The notes under the pieces were generated by a model. It had not been told where the DNA came from, made no database searches, and worked only from the letters and a program-made list of their open reading frames with translations. Shown here in pieces: positions 8,826-15,923 of a DNA stretch of 64,000 nucleotides. Where the stretch lies: assembly GCA_040881665.1 (NCBI GenBank), contig JBBECT010000004.1, positions 692,303-756,302 of the forward strand, in the 5' to 3' direction. Within the stretch, counting starts at the first letter, position 1, and each line of letters starts with the position of its first letter. The DNA comes from Actinomycetota bacterium. GTDB taxonomy: Bacteria; Actinomycetota; UBA4738; HRBIN12. The translations under genes and the position numbers were made by a program.

Positions 8826-8903
8826 GTGGTGCCCTCCTTGTCGTCCGCCTGAGATAGCGCTTGTGCCACGCATCCAATGTCGGCCCCGAAGGGGTCCCGC
8901 GAC

Positions 8904-8922
8904 ATTCCCTGCGTGCGGGAAT
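8904..8922. promoter_or_regulatory. Inverted repeat ATTCCC-N7-GGGAAT
   Basis: A perfect 6-bp inverted repeat, ATTCCCTGCGTGCGGGAAT, 78 nt upstream of the TasA-like start at 8825. A degenerate version (ATTCCC-N7-GGGAGA) is at 9902-9920, upstream of the twin gene. It could be an operator for a second regulator or part of the promoter. Confidence 0.4.
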
Positions 8923-8951
8923 CTCCCCTACCGTTCGGACACCGGTCGGCC

Positions 8952-8967
8952 TACCCCGCATCGGGTA
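8952..8967. promoter_or_regulatory. NarL-like 7-2-7 inverted repeat upstream of copy 1
   Basis: TACCCCGCATCGGGTA has the 16-bp 7-2-7 geometry of NarL-family operators (TACYY cores facing each other across 2 bp). It ends 126 nt upstream of the ATG at 8825. The twin gene has TACCCGCGTTCGGGTA at almost the same distance. The NarL-family regulator encoded at 10008-10682 is the obvious candidate to bind it. Confidence 0.5.
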
Positions 8968-9172
8968 CGGCTCCGGACCACCCGGATCGGTGGTGCGGGG
9001 CTCCGACCTGCGGAGACGGCGGCGCATGGGAGGAACGGATCACCGACGGAACGTCTCATCGCTCCCCAGAACGGACCATGAGGGCCGGGTGCGGATCGGC
9101 CCCCGGGACGGCCCGGGATTGACAACGACCCGGGGCCGACGAGTGCGGACCCGGGTCGTTCGTGGAGCTGGC

Positions 9173-9200
9173 GGGAGCCCTCGAGGGGGAGAGGGCCCCC
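9173..9200 (-). terminator. Terminator-like hairpin after TasA-like copy 2
   Basis: Same 10-bp stem and 8-nt loop as at 8192-8219, downstream of the stop at 9222 on the minus strand. It lies inside the duplicated unit, so each copy has its own terminator and probably its own transcript. Confidence 0.6.
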
Positions 9201-9221
9201 GCCATCACCGACCGTGCAGCT

Positions 9222-9806
9222 CTAGTTGTTCTGTGCCTCCCAGGTGTAGGAGTGCGCCCCGGTGGACAGGGCCACGGCCCCGCCGTTCGCGGCGTTGTCG
9301 TCCTGCAGGGTGAGGGTGAACCGGAACACGACCGCGTCGTTCTGGACCCACTCGGTCTGGGCGCCGGGGTTCACGGCGAGCCCGTTGCCCCAGCCCGTGT
9401 GGGCTGCGGCGAAGTTCCCGAGCGTGTCGTTGTAGATCGTGCCGTCCGAGGAGAAGCCCGCGCAGCCCGCGCCGAAGGCAACCGCACCGGTGCCCTTCTC
9501 GATCTCCAGGTCCACGTAGTCGCCGAGCGCGCCGACCGCCGAGGCGTACAGCTTCACGTCGGCATCCAGCGATCCGGTGTAGGTCACGGTGATGCATCGC
9601 ACGAGCGCGTCGCCGGGCGCCTGGCCCGAGACGTTGTACATCGCCGAGCCGGCGTCGTTGTCGGTCAGGTAGACCGTGCCGGCCGTGAAGTCGTTACCGC
9701 TGTTGACCGTGGTCGCCGAGAACGCCGAGAAGGTTCCGACCCCGGCCAGGGCTCCCACGATCCCGATCACCAGAACCGTGAGGAGCAGCTTGCGCGTCTT
9801 GCTCAT
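9222..9806 (-). CDS. TasA/camelysin-like major secreted protein, copy 2
   Basis: 194 residues, same protein as the copy at 8241. SipW-dependent signal (hydrophobic helix, then SAFSATTVNSGNDF) and a beta-sandwich domain. The ATG at 9806 is preceded by AGGAGG about 9 nt upstream. This copy lies 201 bp from the NarL-family regulator gene and has its own NarL-like repeat at 9927-9942. Two identical genes with separately conserved operators suggest high dosage of a structural subunit. Confidence 0.82.
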   Translation of the reverse strand: MSKTRKLLLTVLVIGIVGALAGVGTFSAFSATTVNSGNDFTAGTVYLTDNDAGSAMYNVSGQAPGDALVRCITVTYTGSLDADVKLYASAVGALGDYVDLEIEKGTGAVAFGAGCAGFSSDGTIYNDTLGNFAAAHTGWGNGLAVNPGAQTEWVQNDAVVFRFTLTLQDDNAANGGAVALSTGAHSYTWEAQNN

Positions 9807-9901
9807 GTGGGTCCGTCCTCCTGTGTCGCGTCCGTCCGCTTCGCCGGGTAGCAGGCTCCCGGTCACAGAACGAGGCATCGGCACGAGGGCGGTCCATTTC
9901 G

Positions 9902-9920
9902 ATTCCCGCGTGTGGGGAGA
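9902..9920. promoter_or_regulatory. Imperfect inverted repeat ATTCCC-N7-GGGAGA
   Basis: Counterpart of the perfect repeat at 8904-8922, 95 nt upstream of the TasA-like start at 9806. One arm is degenerate. Confidence 0.3.
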
Positions 9921-9926
9921 TGCGCT

Positions 9927-9942
9927 TACCCGCGTTCGGGTA
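9927..9942. promoter_or_regulatory. NarL-like 7-2-7 inverted repeat upstream of copy 2
   Basis: TACCCGCGTTCGGGTA is a 16-bp near-perfect palindrome (TACCCG/CGGGTA arms) with NarL 7-2-7 geometry, 120 nt upstream of the ATG at 9806. The matching site before copy 1 sits at a similar distance although the surrounding bases have diverged. Confidence 0.55.
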
Positions 9943-10007
9943 GCGAGGCGGGAGAAGGGCTGCACCGCGACCGATCCGCCTCGGTGGCTGTGTTCGCAGG
10001 GGCCGCG

Positions 10008-10682
10008 TCAGACGGTGATCGCGCCGTGTTTCACGGCGAACGCGACGGCTTCGAGCTTCGAGTGCACCCGGAGCTTGGCGAGGATGTTGCGCACGTGTGT
10101 CTGCACGGTCTGCGGGCTGATGAACAGTTCGGCCGCGATGTCGTCGTTGCGCTTGCCCTCGGCGAGCAACGACAGGATCTCGCGCTCGCGGTCGGTCAGC
10201 TCGGCGAGCAGCATCTGCGCGTCGCGCTGTTCCTCGCGCTCGCGGGCGACCTGATGCAACAGCCGCGTGAGGGTCGTGGGATCGATCAGCACCTCACCGG
10301 CGGCGGCCGACTTGGCGGCGTCGAGGACCTGGTCGGCCGCCTCCTCCTTGCCGAGGAACCCCGAGGCGCCCGCTTCGACGGCTTCGACGAGCAGTCGCTC
10401 GTCGTCGTGCGCGGTCATCACGACCACCCGGGTCGAGGGGGAGATCTCCTTGATCCGCCGGGTCGCATCGATCCCGTTCATGTGGTCGCCCTTGAAGACG
10501 ATGTCCATCAACACCACGTCCGGTGGCGAATCGGTCACCATCGCGATCGCCTCCTCGGGCGTGTGCACCGGGGGGGAGATCATCTCCAAGCCGTCCGAGC
10601 GGTCCACGACCATCGCCAGGGCGTCGGTCAGGATCTTGTGGTCGTCGCAGATCAGCAGGGTGAAGCCTTCATGGTCCGTCAC
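10008..10682 (-). CDS. NarL/FixJ-family response regulator
   Basis: 224 residues: an N-terminal receiver (phospho-acceptor Asp in VVLMDIVFKG, about residue 56; Thr in VVVMTAH; Lys in GFLGKEE) and a C-terminal LuxR-type helix-turn-helix (LTDREREILSLLAEGKRNDDIAAELFISPQTVQTHVRNILAKL). The GTG start overlaps the kinase stop by four bases (GTGA), so kinase and regulator are coupled. The next genes downstream on the same strand are the TasA-like genes, whose promoters have NarL-like inverted repeats, which makes them the likely targets. Confidence 0.9.
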   Translation of the reverse strand: MTDHEGFTLLICDDHKILTDALAMVVDRSDGLEMISPPVHTPEEAIAMVTDSPPDVVLMDIVFKGDHMNGIDATRRIKEISPSTRVVVMTAHDDERLLVEAVEAGASGFLGKEEAADQVLDAAKSAAAGEVLIDPTTLTRLLHQVAREREEQRDAQMLLAELTDREREILSLLAEGKRNDDIAAELFISPQTVQTHVRNILAKLRVHSKLEAVAFAVKHGAITV

Positions 10683-11443
10683 GGGATTGCCTCTCCAGGG
10701 TCGGTTCCAGGGGTCTGATCGGGGACGGTGACGAGGGGGAGCGTGACGCGCAGCATCGTACCCCCCGAGGGGCGGTCCTCGACGGAGATCGTCCCTCCGT
10801 GTGCCGCGGCGATCCCTCGGCTGATGTGCAGGCCGAGCCCGGCGCCGGGAACGTCCTCGTAGCCCCGGGGCCGGAACCGCACGAAGCGGCCGAACGCCTC
10901 CTCCCGGCGCTCGGGGGGGATGCCCGGACCGGAGTCGAGGACCTCGATCAGCGCCGTGCCGTCCTCGGCCCGAAGCCGGACCTCGATCGGGCCCACGGGC
11001 GGTGAGAACTTGACCGCGTTCTCGACGAGGTGCCCGACGAGCTCGTGCAGCCGTCCTCGGTCGACCGTCCCGTGGATCCCTTCGTCGAGTTCGAGTGACA
11101 CCGGGTGCCCACCGTGCCCGATCGCCTCGGCTCCCTCGCGGACCACCTCGGCGAGCGGCTCGTCTCGCGGCTCCGATGTGAGCACGCCCGCGTCGAGCTT
11201 CATCGCGGTGGAGATCTCCTCGGCCATACGTCCGAGCCGCCGCGCCTCGTGGTCGATCAGCTCGAAGAACTCCAGGCGTTCGGCGTCCGAGAGCTTGTCG
11301 TAGAGCTGGGCGCCGGTGGACGCGAGACCCCGGATCGACGCGATCGGATTGCGGACCTCGTGGACGATCATCGAGGCCATCTCGGCCTGCTCGCGGCGAA
11401 CGCGGTCCTCGTCGACGGGTCCCGTCTCGTCGGGTGCGGTCAT
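10679..11443 (-). CDS. Cytoplasmic sensor histidine kinase
   Basis: 254 residues. A HisKA dimerisation domain with MIVHEVRNPIASIRG (His about residue 28) is followed by a HATPase_c domain with N box (HLVENAVKFS), G1 box (DSGPGIP) and G2 (GAGLGLHISRGI). There is no membrane segment and no recognisable sensor domain; the input must be a partner protein or a very short N-terminus. It forms a two-component pair with the overlapping NarL-type regulator. Transcription is probably leaderless (-10 at 11451-11456). Confidence 0.88.
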   Translation of the reverse strand: MTAPDETGPVDEDRVRREQAEMASMIVHEVRNPIASIRGLASTGAQLYDKLSDAERLEFFELIDHEARRLGRMAEEISTAMKLDAGVLTSEPRDEPLAEVVREGAEAIGHGGHPVSLELDEGIHGTVDRGRLHELVGHLVENAVKFSPPVGPIEVRLRAEDGTALIEVLDSGPGIPPERREEAFGRFVRFRPRGYEDVPGAGLGLHISRGIAAAHGGTISVEDRPSGGTMLRVTLPLVTVPDQTPGTDPGEAIP

Positions 11444-11450
11444 CGCGCCG

Positions 11451-11456
11451 AGTCTA
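11451..11456 (-). promoter_or_regulatory. -10 hexamer of the kinase/regulator operon (leaderless)
   Basis: On the minus strand TAGACT is followed by 7 nt and the kinase ATG at 11443, with no Shine-Dalgarno sequence. Confidence 0.5.
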
Positions 11457-11518
11457 GGCCCGGGGCGTGCGCGGTTCGACCACTCGAGAACCTGGCGCCC
11501 GTGGCGGAACGACGATGC

Positions 11519-12310
11519 TCAGCGATAGCTGTGCTCGGCGTCGGGGAAGGTTCCTCGCTCGACCTCGTCGGCGAACGCCGTCACGGCTCGGCTGATCTCC
11601 GCCCTCAGATCCGTGTACGCCTTCGCGAAGCGGGGAGCCGGTCCCTCGTTCAGACCGAGGAGGTCGTTGATCACCAGCACCTGTCCGTCGGTACCCGGTC
11701 CGGCGCCGATCCCGATCGTGGGGATCGACAACGCGGTGGAGATGTCGGCTCCGACGTCGGACGGAACGCCCTCGATCACGGTCGCGAAGGCGCCGGCCTT
11801 CTCGATCGCGAGCGCGTCGTCCTGCAGCCGGCGCGCTGCCTCGGCCGTGCGTCCCTGGACCCGGTAGCCGCCCATCTCGTGGACGGCCTGCGGCGTCAGG
11901 CCGAGATGTCCCATCACCGGGATCCCCGCCCGGGTCAGCGCCTCGGTCAATTGCAGCTGAGCGCCCTCGAGCTTGACGGCCCCGGCCCCCGCCTCCTTGA
12001 GGAAGCGCGCTGCGTTGCGGACGCCGTCGTCGACCGATGCCTGGTACGAGCCGAACGGCATGTCCGCGACGACGAGGGCGTTGCGTGCCCCGCGCACGAC
12101 CGCCTTCGTGTGGTGGAGCATCTCCTCCATCGTCACCGGCAGGGTGGAGTCGTAGCCGAGGACGTTGTTGCCCACCGAGTCCCCGACGAGCAGCACCGGG
12201 ATACCGGCGGCGTCCAGGATCTTCGCGGTGGGGTGGTCGTAGGCGGTCAGCATCGCGAACCGCCGTCGTTCCTGCTTGAAAGAACGCAGATCGTGCGTGG
12301 TCACGGACAT
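11519..12310 (-). CDS. panB: 3-methyl-2-oxobutanoate hydroxymethyltransferase PanB
   Basis: First enzyme of pantothenate synthesis: transfers a hydroxymethyl group from 5,10-methylene-THF to 2-oxoisovalerate to give ketopantoate. 263 residues, normal length. Family signatures include LTAYDHPTAKILDAAGIPVLLVGDS (metal-binding Asp in VGDS), VVADMPFGSYQ and the conserved VKLEG and GHLGLTPQ segments. The ATG at 12310 has GAGGAGG about 9 nt upstream. No other pantothenate gene is adjacent. Confidence 0.95.
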   Translation of the reverse strand: MSVTTHDLRSFKQERRRFAMLTAYDHPTAKILDAAGIPVLLVGDSVGNNVLGYDSTLPVTMEEMLHHTKAVVRGARNALVVADMPFGSYQASVDDGVRNAARFLKEAGAGAVKLEGAQLQLTEALTRAGIPVMGHLGLTPQAVHEMGGYRVQGRTAEAARRLQDDALAIEKAGAFATVIEGVPSDVGADISTALSIPTIGIGAGPGTDGQVLVINDLLGLNEGPAPRFAKAYTDLRAEISRAVTAFADEVERGTFPDAEHSYR

Positions 12311-12351
12311 CGCTCGCGCCTCCTCAGAAGTGCACGGCAGTGGGAGCGTCG

Positions 12352-12357
12352 ATTCTA
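12352..12357 (-). promoter_or_regulatory. Candidate -10 of panB
   Basis: TAGAAT on the minus strand, about 41 nt before the panB ATG at 12310, which also has a good ribosome site. A conventional leadered transcript is expected. Confidence 0.35.
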
Positions 12358-12392
12358 GAGCGTCAGGGCGTTCGCGAACAGTCCCGCGTCGA

Positions 12393-12749
12393 TCAGGCCG
12401 GGGTGGCGCCGGCGGCGGTACCGGGGACGTCCGGGACGAGGCGGTCGATCCGCTGGACCATCGGGCGGGGGATGTGGGTCACGGCCCGGAATCCCTCGCC
12501 GTCGGGGAGGATCTCCTGGGCGATCGAGACCACGTGGCCCTCGTCGCGGACGAGATAGCCGACCGTCTGGATCGCGTACTCCTCGCGCCAGTCCTCGGCC
12601 TTCTGCTCGTCCGGGTCGTACCAGGCGTCGAGCCAGTGGACCACGACAAGGGGGTGGGTGGGCCCGGGCTGATCCGGGACGAGGTCGAGCGCGTCCGCCG
12701 GAAGCTGCGTGACCTGGCCATCAGGGGGTTCGAGGACCCGCACCGTCAT
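12393..12749 (-). CDS. Small hypothetical protein
   Basis: 118 residues, no signal peptide or membrane segment. It is rich in Asp, Glu, Pro and Trp (VVVHWLDAWYDPDEQKAEDW) and ends in a flexible Pro/Ala tail. I recognise no family. The ATG at 12749 has GAGG just upstream. An in-frame upstream extension is possible but has no ribosome site. It lies between panB and the ribosomal-protein operon with no functional clue. Confidence 0.5.
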   Translation of the reverse strand: MTVRVLEPPDGQVTQLPADALDLVPDQPGPTHPLVVVHWLDAWYDPDEQKAEDWREEYAIQTVGYLVRDEGHVVSIAQEILPDGEGFRAVTHIPRPMVQRIDRLVPDVPGTAAGATPA

Positions 12750-13089
12750 CACCTCGTTGTCCTTGTTCCGTCGGTATCGGATCGAAGGTCCTGGTGGAAC
12801 AGATGCCGTCCGGATCATTTCGCCGTGGGCCGGGGTTAGGCCGCTCGGCCCCGGTCGGGGCACCGCAACCTCCGACCGGGTGACCCTATCCGGGGGCGCC
12901 GACACGAAGCGTCCATCGTCCGGCCCGGAGAGCCATCCGCGAACATCCAAGGGCCGTTCCTCTGCAGGAGATCTGGCACGTTTCGGACGGTCATGTCGGT
13001 GGCCGCTGCTACGGTTCGCCCGACGTCGGTACACTCTGTGCGTCCATCCCTGCTCCCCCGGGGGGCCGTCCAGTCCAGAGGAGGTGGAT
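12750..13089. other. Divergent intergenic region before rpsF
   Basis: 340 bp without a convincing gene. It carries the rpsF promoter and leader on the plus strand. A GC-rich inverted repeat (CCGGGG and CCCCGG arms around 12834-12857) could be a hairpin in the leader of the minus-strand gene. I see no other feature. Confidence 0.5.
13030..13035 (+). promoter_or_regulatory. Candidate -10 of the rpsF operon
   Basis: TACACT about 55 nt before the rpsF start, without a clear TTGACA at -35. The roughly 48-nt leader includes a C-run/G-run dyad (around 13055-13066) that could be an S6:S18 autoregulatory hairpin; that is a guess. Confidence 0.3.
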
Positions 13090-13377
13090 TTGAGGGAGTA
13101 CGAAGTCATGCTCATCCTGCCCGCCGAGGCCGACGAGTCGGTTGTCGGTGCGGCCGTCGACCGCATCACGAAGGTCATCTCCGACGGTGGCGGCGACGTC
13201 GCCAACATCGATCGGTGGGGCCGCAGGCGGTTCGCCTACGAGATCGAGAAACAGACCGAGGGCTACTACGCGGTCGTCACGTTCAAGGCCGAGCCCGATG
13301 CCCTGGCCGACCTCGACCGCGTGCTGCACCTGGCCGACGAGGTCGTGCGGCACAAGGTCGTCGTTCGAGCGGCATGA
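13090..13377 (+). CDS. rpsF: 30S ribosomal protein bS6
   Basis: 95 residues, typical S6 (YEVMLILPAEADESVV, then the RRFAYEIEKQTEGYYAVVTFKA segment). It binds the central domain of 16S rRNA together with S18, encoded two genes downstream. The start is TTG at 13090, preceded by a strong AGGAGG; the longer frame upstream is not needed. First gene of the conserved rpsF-ssb-rpsR-rplI cluster. Confidence 0.95.
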   Translation: MREYEVMLILPAEADESVVGAAVDRITKVISDGGGDVANIDRWGRRRFAYEIEKQTEGYYAVVTFKAEPDALADLDRVLHLADEVVRHKVVVRAA

Positions 13378-13446
13378 AGCTCCTTCCCCCTCTCCGGGCT
13401 CGCCATCCAGCCCCGAGAGCGGACAGATGCGAGGTAGGTGATCGAG

Positions 13447-13893
13447 ATGGCCGTTGAGAATCAGCTCACGATCGTCGGCAACCTGACCGACGACCCGGAA
13501 CTGCGTTACACCCCCAACGGGGCGGCGGTCGCGAAGTTCCGCGTCGCCGTCAGCCGTCGCGTCAAGGATGACGCCACCGGACAGTGGAAGGACGCCGATA
13601 CGTCCTTCTTCTCCGTCAACGCGTGGCGCAGCCTCGGCGAGAACGCCGCCGAGTCGCTCACGCGCGGTACGCGCGTCGTGGTGACCGGGCGGCTGCTGCA
13701 GCGCTCCTGGGAGACCCAGGAGGGAGACAAGCGCACCGTGATCGAGATCGAGGCCGACGAGGTCGCCCCGTCCTTGCGATGGGCGACCGCGAAGGTCGAG
13801 CGCCAGAGCCGCGGTGGCGGCGACTGGTCCTCCCCCACGGTTTCGGTCGGTGCCGGTGGAGCACAGGAGGATTCCCCACTCGATGCCGGCTAG
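13447..13893 (+). CDS. ssb: Single-stranded DNA-binding protein SSB, short, without acidic tip
   Basis: 148 residues. The OB fold is complete: [21 protein letters not shown] at the start, then [40 protein letters not shown] and a [16 protein letters not shown] strand. The tail after residue 115 is only about 30 residues and ends in EDSPLDAG; the usual C-terminal DDxPF tip that recruits partner proteins is absent. ATG 13447 is chosen with AGGTG 6 nt before; GTG 13438 is in frame. The last 11 nt overlap rpsR. Confidence 0.93.
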   Translation: MAVENQLTIVGNLTDDPELRYTPNGAAVAKFRVAVSRRVKDDATGQWKDADTSFFSVNAWRSLGENAAESLTRGTRVVVTGRLLQRSWETQEGDKRTVIEIEADEVAPSLRWATAKVERQSRGGGDWSSPTVSVGAGGAQEDSPLDAG

Positions 13894-14161
13894 AGGAAGC
13901 AACACGAAGAAGCGCGGCCCGAAGAAAGAGAAAGACGACAAGGGCTGGAAGAAAACCAAGAAGAAGGTCTGCTTCTTCTGCAAGGAGAAGATCGACTACG
14001 TCGACTTCAAGGACACGGGCATGCTCCGCAAGTTCGTCTCCGATCGCGGCAAGATCCGCGCGCGCCGGGTCACGGGTAACTGCGCCCAACACCAGCGCGA
14101 CGTGGCCGCGGCGGTGAAGAACGCTCGGGAGATGGCGTTGTTGCCATTCTCGGCTCGATGA
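13883..14161 (+). CDS. rpsR: 30S ribosomal protein bS18
   Basis: 92 residues. A basic N-terminal tail (about 1-27, nine consecutive KK/KKxK stretches) precedes a typical S18 core, [37 protein letters not shown] shortened here to its key CxxC and RGKIRARR parts. A CxxC (CFFC) is kept, hinting at the zinc-type form, although only one further Cys (TGNCAQH) is present. ATG 13883 lies inside the end of ssb, with AGGAGG at 13865-13870. It overlaps rplI by ATGA. Confidence 0.95.
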   Translation: MPARGSNTKKRGPKKEKDDKGWKKTKKKVCFFCKEKIDYVDFKDTGMLRKFVSDRGKIRARRVTGNCAQHQRDVAAAVKNAREMALLPFSAR

Positions 14162-14613
14162 GCACCAAGGTCGTTCTCCAGAAGCAGGTCGACAAGCTCG
14201 GCAGCCCTGGCGACGTGGTCGACGTGGCCGACGGGTACGCGCGCAACTACCTGTTGCCACGCGGGCTCGCGGTCCGGGCGACGAAGGGCATGGTCCGTCA
14301 CCAGGACAGCCTCAAGCGGGCGCACGAGGTTCGCGTCGTCAAGCAGAAGGGTGAGTTCGAGTCGATCGCCTCGATGCTCGCGGGCACACCGGTCAAGGTG
14401 AAGGCGCGCGCCGGCGACGAGGGCAAGCTGTTCGGCAGCGTCACGGCCGACAACATCGCCGACGCCCTCCGTGCCCAGCTCGAGGTCGACGTCGACAAGC
14501 GCTCGGTCCACCTCGACGAGCCGATCCGCAGCCTCGGAACGCACGAGGTCAAGGTGCGCCTGTTCGCCGATGTCGAACCGATCGTGCACGTCGAAGTCGT
14601 CGCGGCCGACTAG
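14158..14613 (+). CDS. rplI: 50S ribosomal protein bL9
   Basis: 151 residues, full length: N-terminal rRNA-binding domain ([34 protein letters not shown]), central helix and C-terminal domain. ATG overlaps the rpsR stop (ATGA). In most bacteria dnaB follows rplI; here dnaB is about 6.7 kb further on. A strong hairpin follows the stop codon. Confidence 0.95.
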   Translation: MSTKVVLQKQVDKLGSPGDVVDVADGYARNYLLPRGLAVRATKGMVRHQDSLKRAHEVRVVKQKGEFESIASMLAGTPVKVKARAGDEGKLFGSVTADNIADALRAQLEVDVDKRSVHLDEPIRSLGTHEVKVRLFADVEPIVHVEVVAAD

Positions 14614-14628
14614 CAACACGGTGCCCTT

Positions 14629-14668
14629 CACGACAGCAGCGTTCCCATATCGGGATGCTGCTGTCGTG
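14629..14668 (+). terminator. Terminator hairpin after rplI
   Basis: CACGACAGCAGC (14629-14640) and GCTGCTGTCGTG (14657-14668) form a perfect 12-bp stem; the 16-nt loop contains a further TCCC/GGGA pair around ATATC. No T-tract. It ends the ribosomal-protein operon. Confidence 0.7.
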
Positions 14669-14713
14669 CGTTCGGTGGGAGCTGCGCCCCGGCAAGCTCG
14701 CGGGATCTCCAAC

Positions 14714-14719
14714 TAGGCT
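14714..14719 (+). promoter_or_regulatory. -10 hexamer of the methyltransferase gene (leaderless)
   Basis: TAGGCT followed by 6 nt and the ATG at 14726; no Shine-Dalgarno sequence. Confidence 0.5.
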
Positions 14720-14725
14720 GATGCG

Positions 14726-15481
14726 ATGAACGAGGAAGGGCTACCCAAGCTCTACGGGGAGTTGGCGGGGTGGTACTACCTGCTGACCGCGCCGGAGGAG
14801 TACGCGGAGGAAGCGGCGATCTATCGCGACCTGCTCACCCAGGGGTCACATCGACCGGTTGAGGACGTTCTCGAGCTGGGGAGTGGAGGCGGCGCGAACG
14901 CGTCGTTCCTCAAGGAGCGGTTCCGGATGACCCTCGTCGATCTGTCGCCCGAGATGCTCGACAACAGCCGATCGCTCAATCCGGAGTGCGAGCACGTGGT
15001 CGGCGATATGCGCACCGTGCGGCTGGAACGAGACTTCGACGCGGTCTTCGTGCACGACGCGATCGACTACATCCTGACCGAGGACGACCTCGCCGCGACG
15101 GTGCGAACTGCGTTCGAACATTGCCGGCCGGGAGGTGCGGCGCTGTTCGTTCCCGACTACGTGCGGGAGACCTTCGTGGCACGTGCAGAGGCAGGCGGCC
15201 ACGACGGCCGGGATGGGGACGAGCGGGCGCTACGCTACCTCGAATGGGATCGGGATCCGGACCCCGACGACGCCGAGTACGTATCCGACTTCGCCTATCT
15301 GTTGAAGGAGGCAGACGGAACGGTTCGCGTCGTGCACGACCGGCACCGATGCGGGCTCTTCTCCCGCGACACCTGGCGCCGGATCATCGAAACGGCTGGG
15401 TTCCGTGCCGAGCCCCACGAGACACACATCGACGACCGCGAGGGCGTCGCTTTCCTCGCCGCTCGACCCGAAGAGCGCTAG
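14726..15481 (+). CDS. Class I SAM-dependent methyltransferase
   Basis: 251 residues. Rossmann-type methyltransferase: motif I VLELGSGGGANASFL (about residues 46-60), an acidic residue ending strand 2 (MTLVDLSPEMLDNS), motif II around CEHVVGDMRTVRLERDFDAVFVHDAIDYI. The substrate is not evident; the C-terminal DRHRCGLFSRDTWRRIIETAGF and the general layout resemble small-molecule methyltransferases. It is separated from the ribosomal operon by a terminator and has its own leaderless promoter. It converges with the next gene with a 4-bp overlap of stops. Confidence 0.8.
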   Translation: MNEEGLPKLYGELAGWYYLLTAPEEYAEEAAIYRDLLTQGSHRPVEDVLELGSGGGANASFLKERFRMTLVDLSPEMLDNSRSLNPECEHVVGDMRTVRLERDFDAVFVHDAIDYILTEDDLAATVRTAFEHCRPGGAALFVPDYVRETFVARAEAGGHDGRDGDERALRYLEWDRDPDPDDAEYVSDFAYLLKEADGTVRVVHDRHRCGLFSRDTWRRIIETAGFRAEPHETHIDDREGVAFLAARPEER

Positions 15482-15750
15482 GACGCGAGGCGTTCTGACG
15501 CGGCGATGGGGAGCCACTCGGGCTTGATCGTGCCGAGGTGCTCGATCGCCGCGGGGTCCATCCGTTCCTCGAGCCAGTCGAGCAGGTACGAGCGGCTCGG
15601 GACCTCGGTCTGGCCTCGATCCTCGCCCGCAGGGCCGATCACGCGCACGGTGTCGTCGTAGGCCCGGCCGTACCAGTCCATGTGCGCGGCCCGGCGACGG
15701 ACCTGCCAGATGCGGCCCATCCGGTCGGTCAGCTTCAGCGTCTCGGTCAC
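15478..15750 (-). CDS. Small hypothetical protein
   Basis: 90 residues, cytoplasmic, beginning VTETLKLTDRMGRIWQVRRR. It is rich in Trp, Tyr, Arg and Asp (AHMDWYGRAYDDTVRVIG, SYLLDWLEERMDPAAIEHLG). I recognise no family. GTG 15750 is chosen because GAGGGGG lies about 8 nt upstream; an earlier start at 15867 would add a Gly/Pro/Arg-rich low-complexity stretch. Stops of this gene and the methyltransferase overlap (CTAG). Confidence 0.5.
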   Translation of the reverse strand: MTETLKLTDRMGRIWQVRRRAAHMDWYGRAYDDTVRVIGPAGEDRGQTEVPSRSYLLDWLEERMDPAAIEHLGTIKPEWLPIAASERLAS

Positions 15751-15923
15751 CTGTTCCCCCTCGTTCGCCGTCGTGCGTGGGTCGTGCCTGCGGCCGGCCC
15801 CCGGGGAAGTCGGTCGCCGAGGGCGGCCCGGGCCGGAACCACAGCAGTGTAATTCATGCGCGGCCACCTGCGTGGACGCATCCGGTCGTCACCCGGGCGG
15901 CCGAAGCCTCAAGCCTGAGCACG

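Larger units (their letters stand above)
8189..8829. repeat. Direct repeat copy 1 (641 bp, TasA-like gene unit)
   Basis: This segment recurs at 9170-9810 with an offset of 981 bp. It runs from just before the terminator hairpin to four bases upstream of the start codon. The parallel translations I compared in the coding frame and on the opposite strand are the same in both copies, so I read the copies as identical. Flanking bases differ immediately outside both ends. Confidence 0.9.
8830..9169. other. Intergenic region between the two TasA-like copies
   Basis: No credible gene. On the minus strand it is the promoter and leader of the copy at 8241. It contains two inverted repeats, at 8904-8922 and 8952-8967, whose counterparts lie before the other copy. 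The remaining part (about 8970-9169) is GC-rich with short self-complementary runs and no feature I can name. Short open frames here lack ribosome sites. Confidence 0.6.
9170..9810. repeat. Direct repeat copy 2 (641 bp, TasA-like gene unit)
   Basis: Same 641-bp unit as 8189-8829, shifted by 981 bp. The identity ends abruptly four bases before the start codon on one side and just beyond the terminator hairpin on the other. Confidence 0.9.

Noticed and set aside
8928-9125. Short minus-strand open frame between the TasA-like copies
   Set aside because: It has no ribosome site, is Arg/Pro-rich, and covers the regulatory repeats; not credible as a gene.
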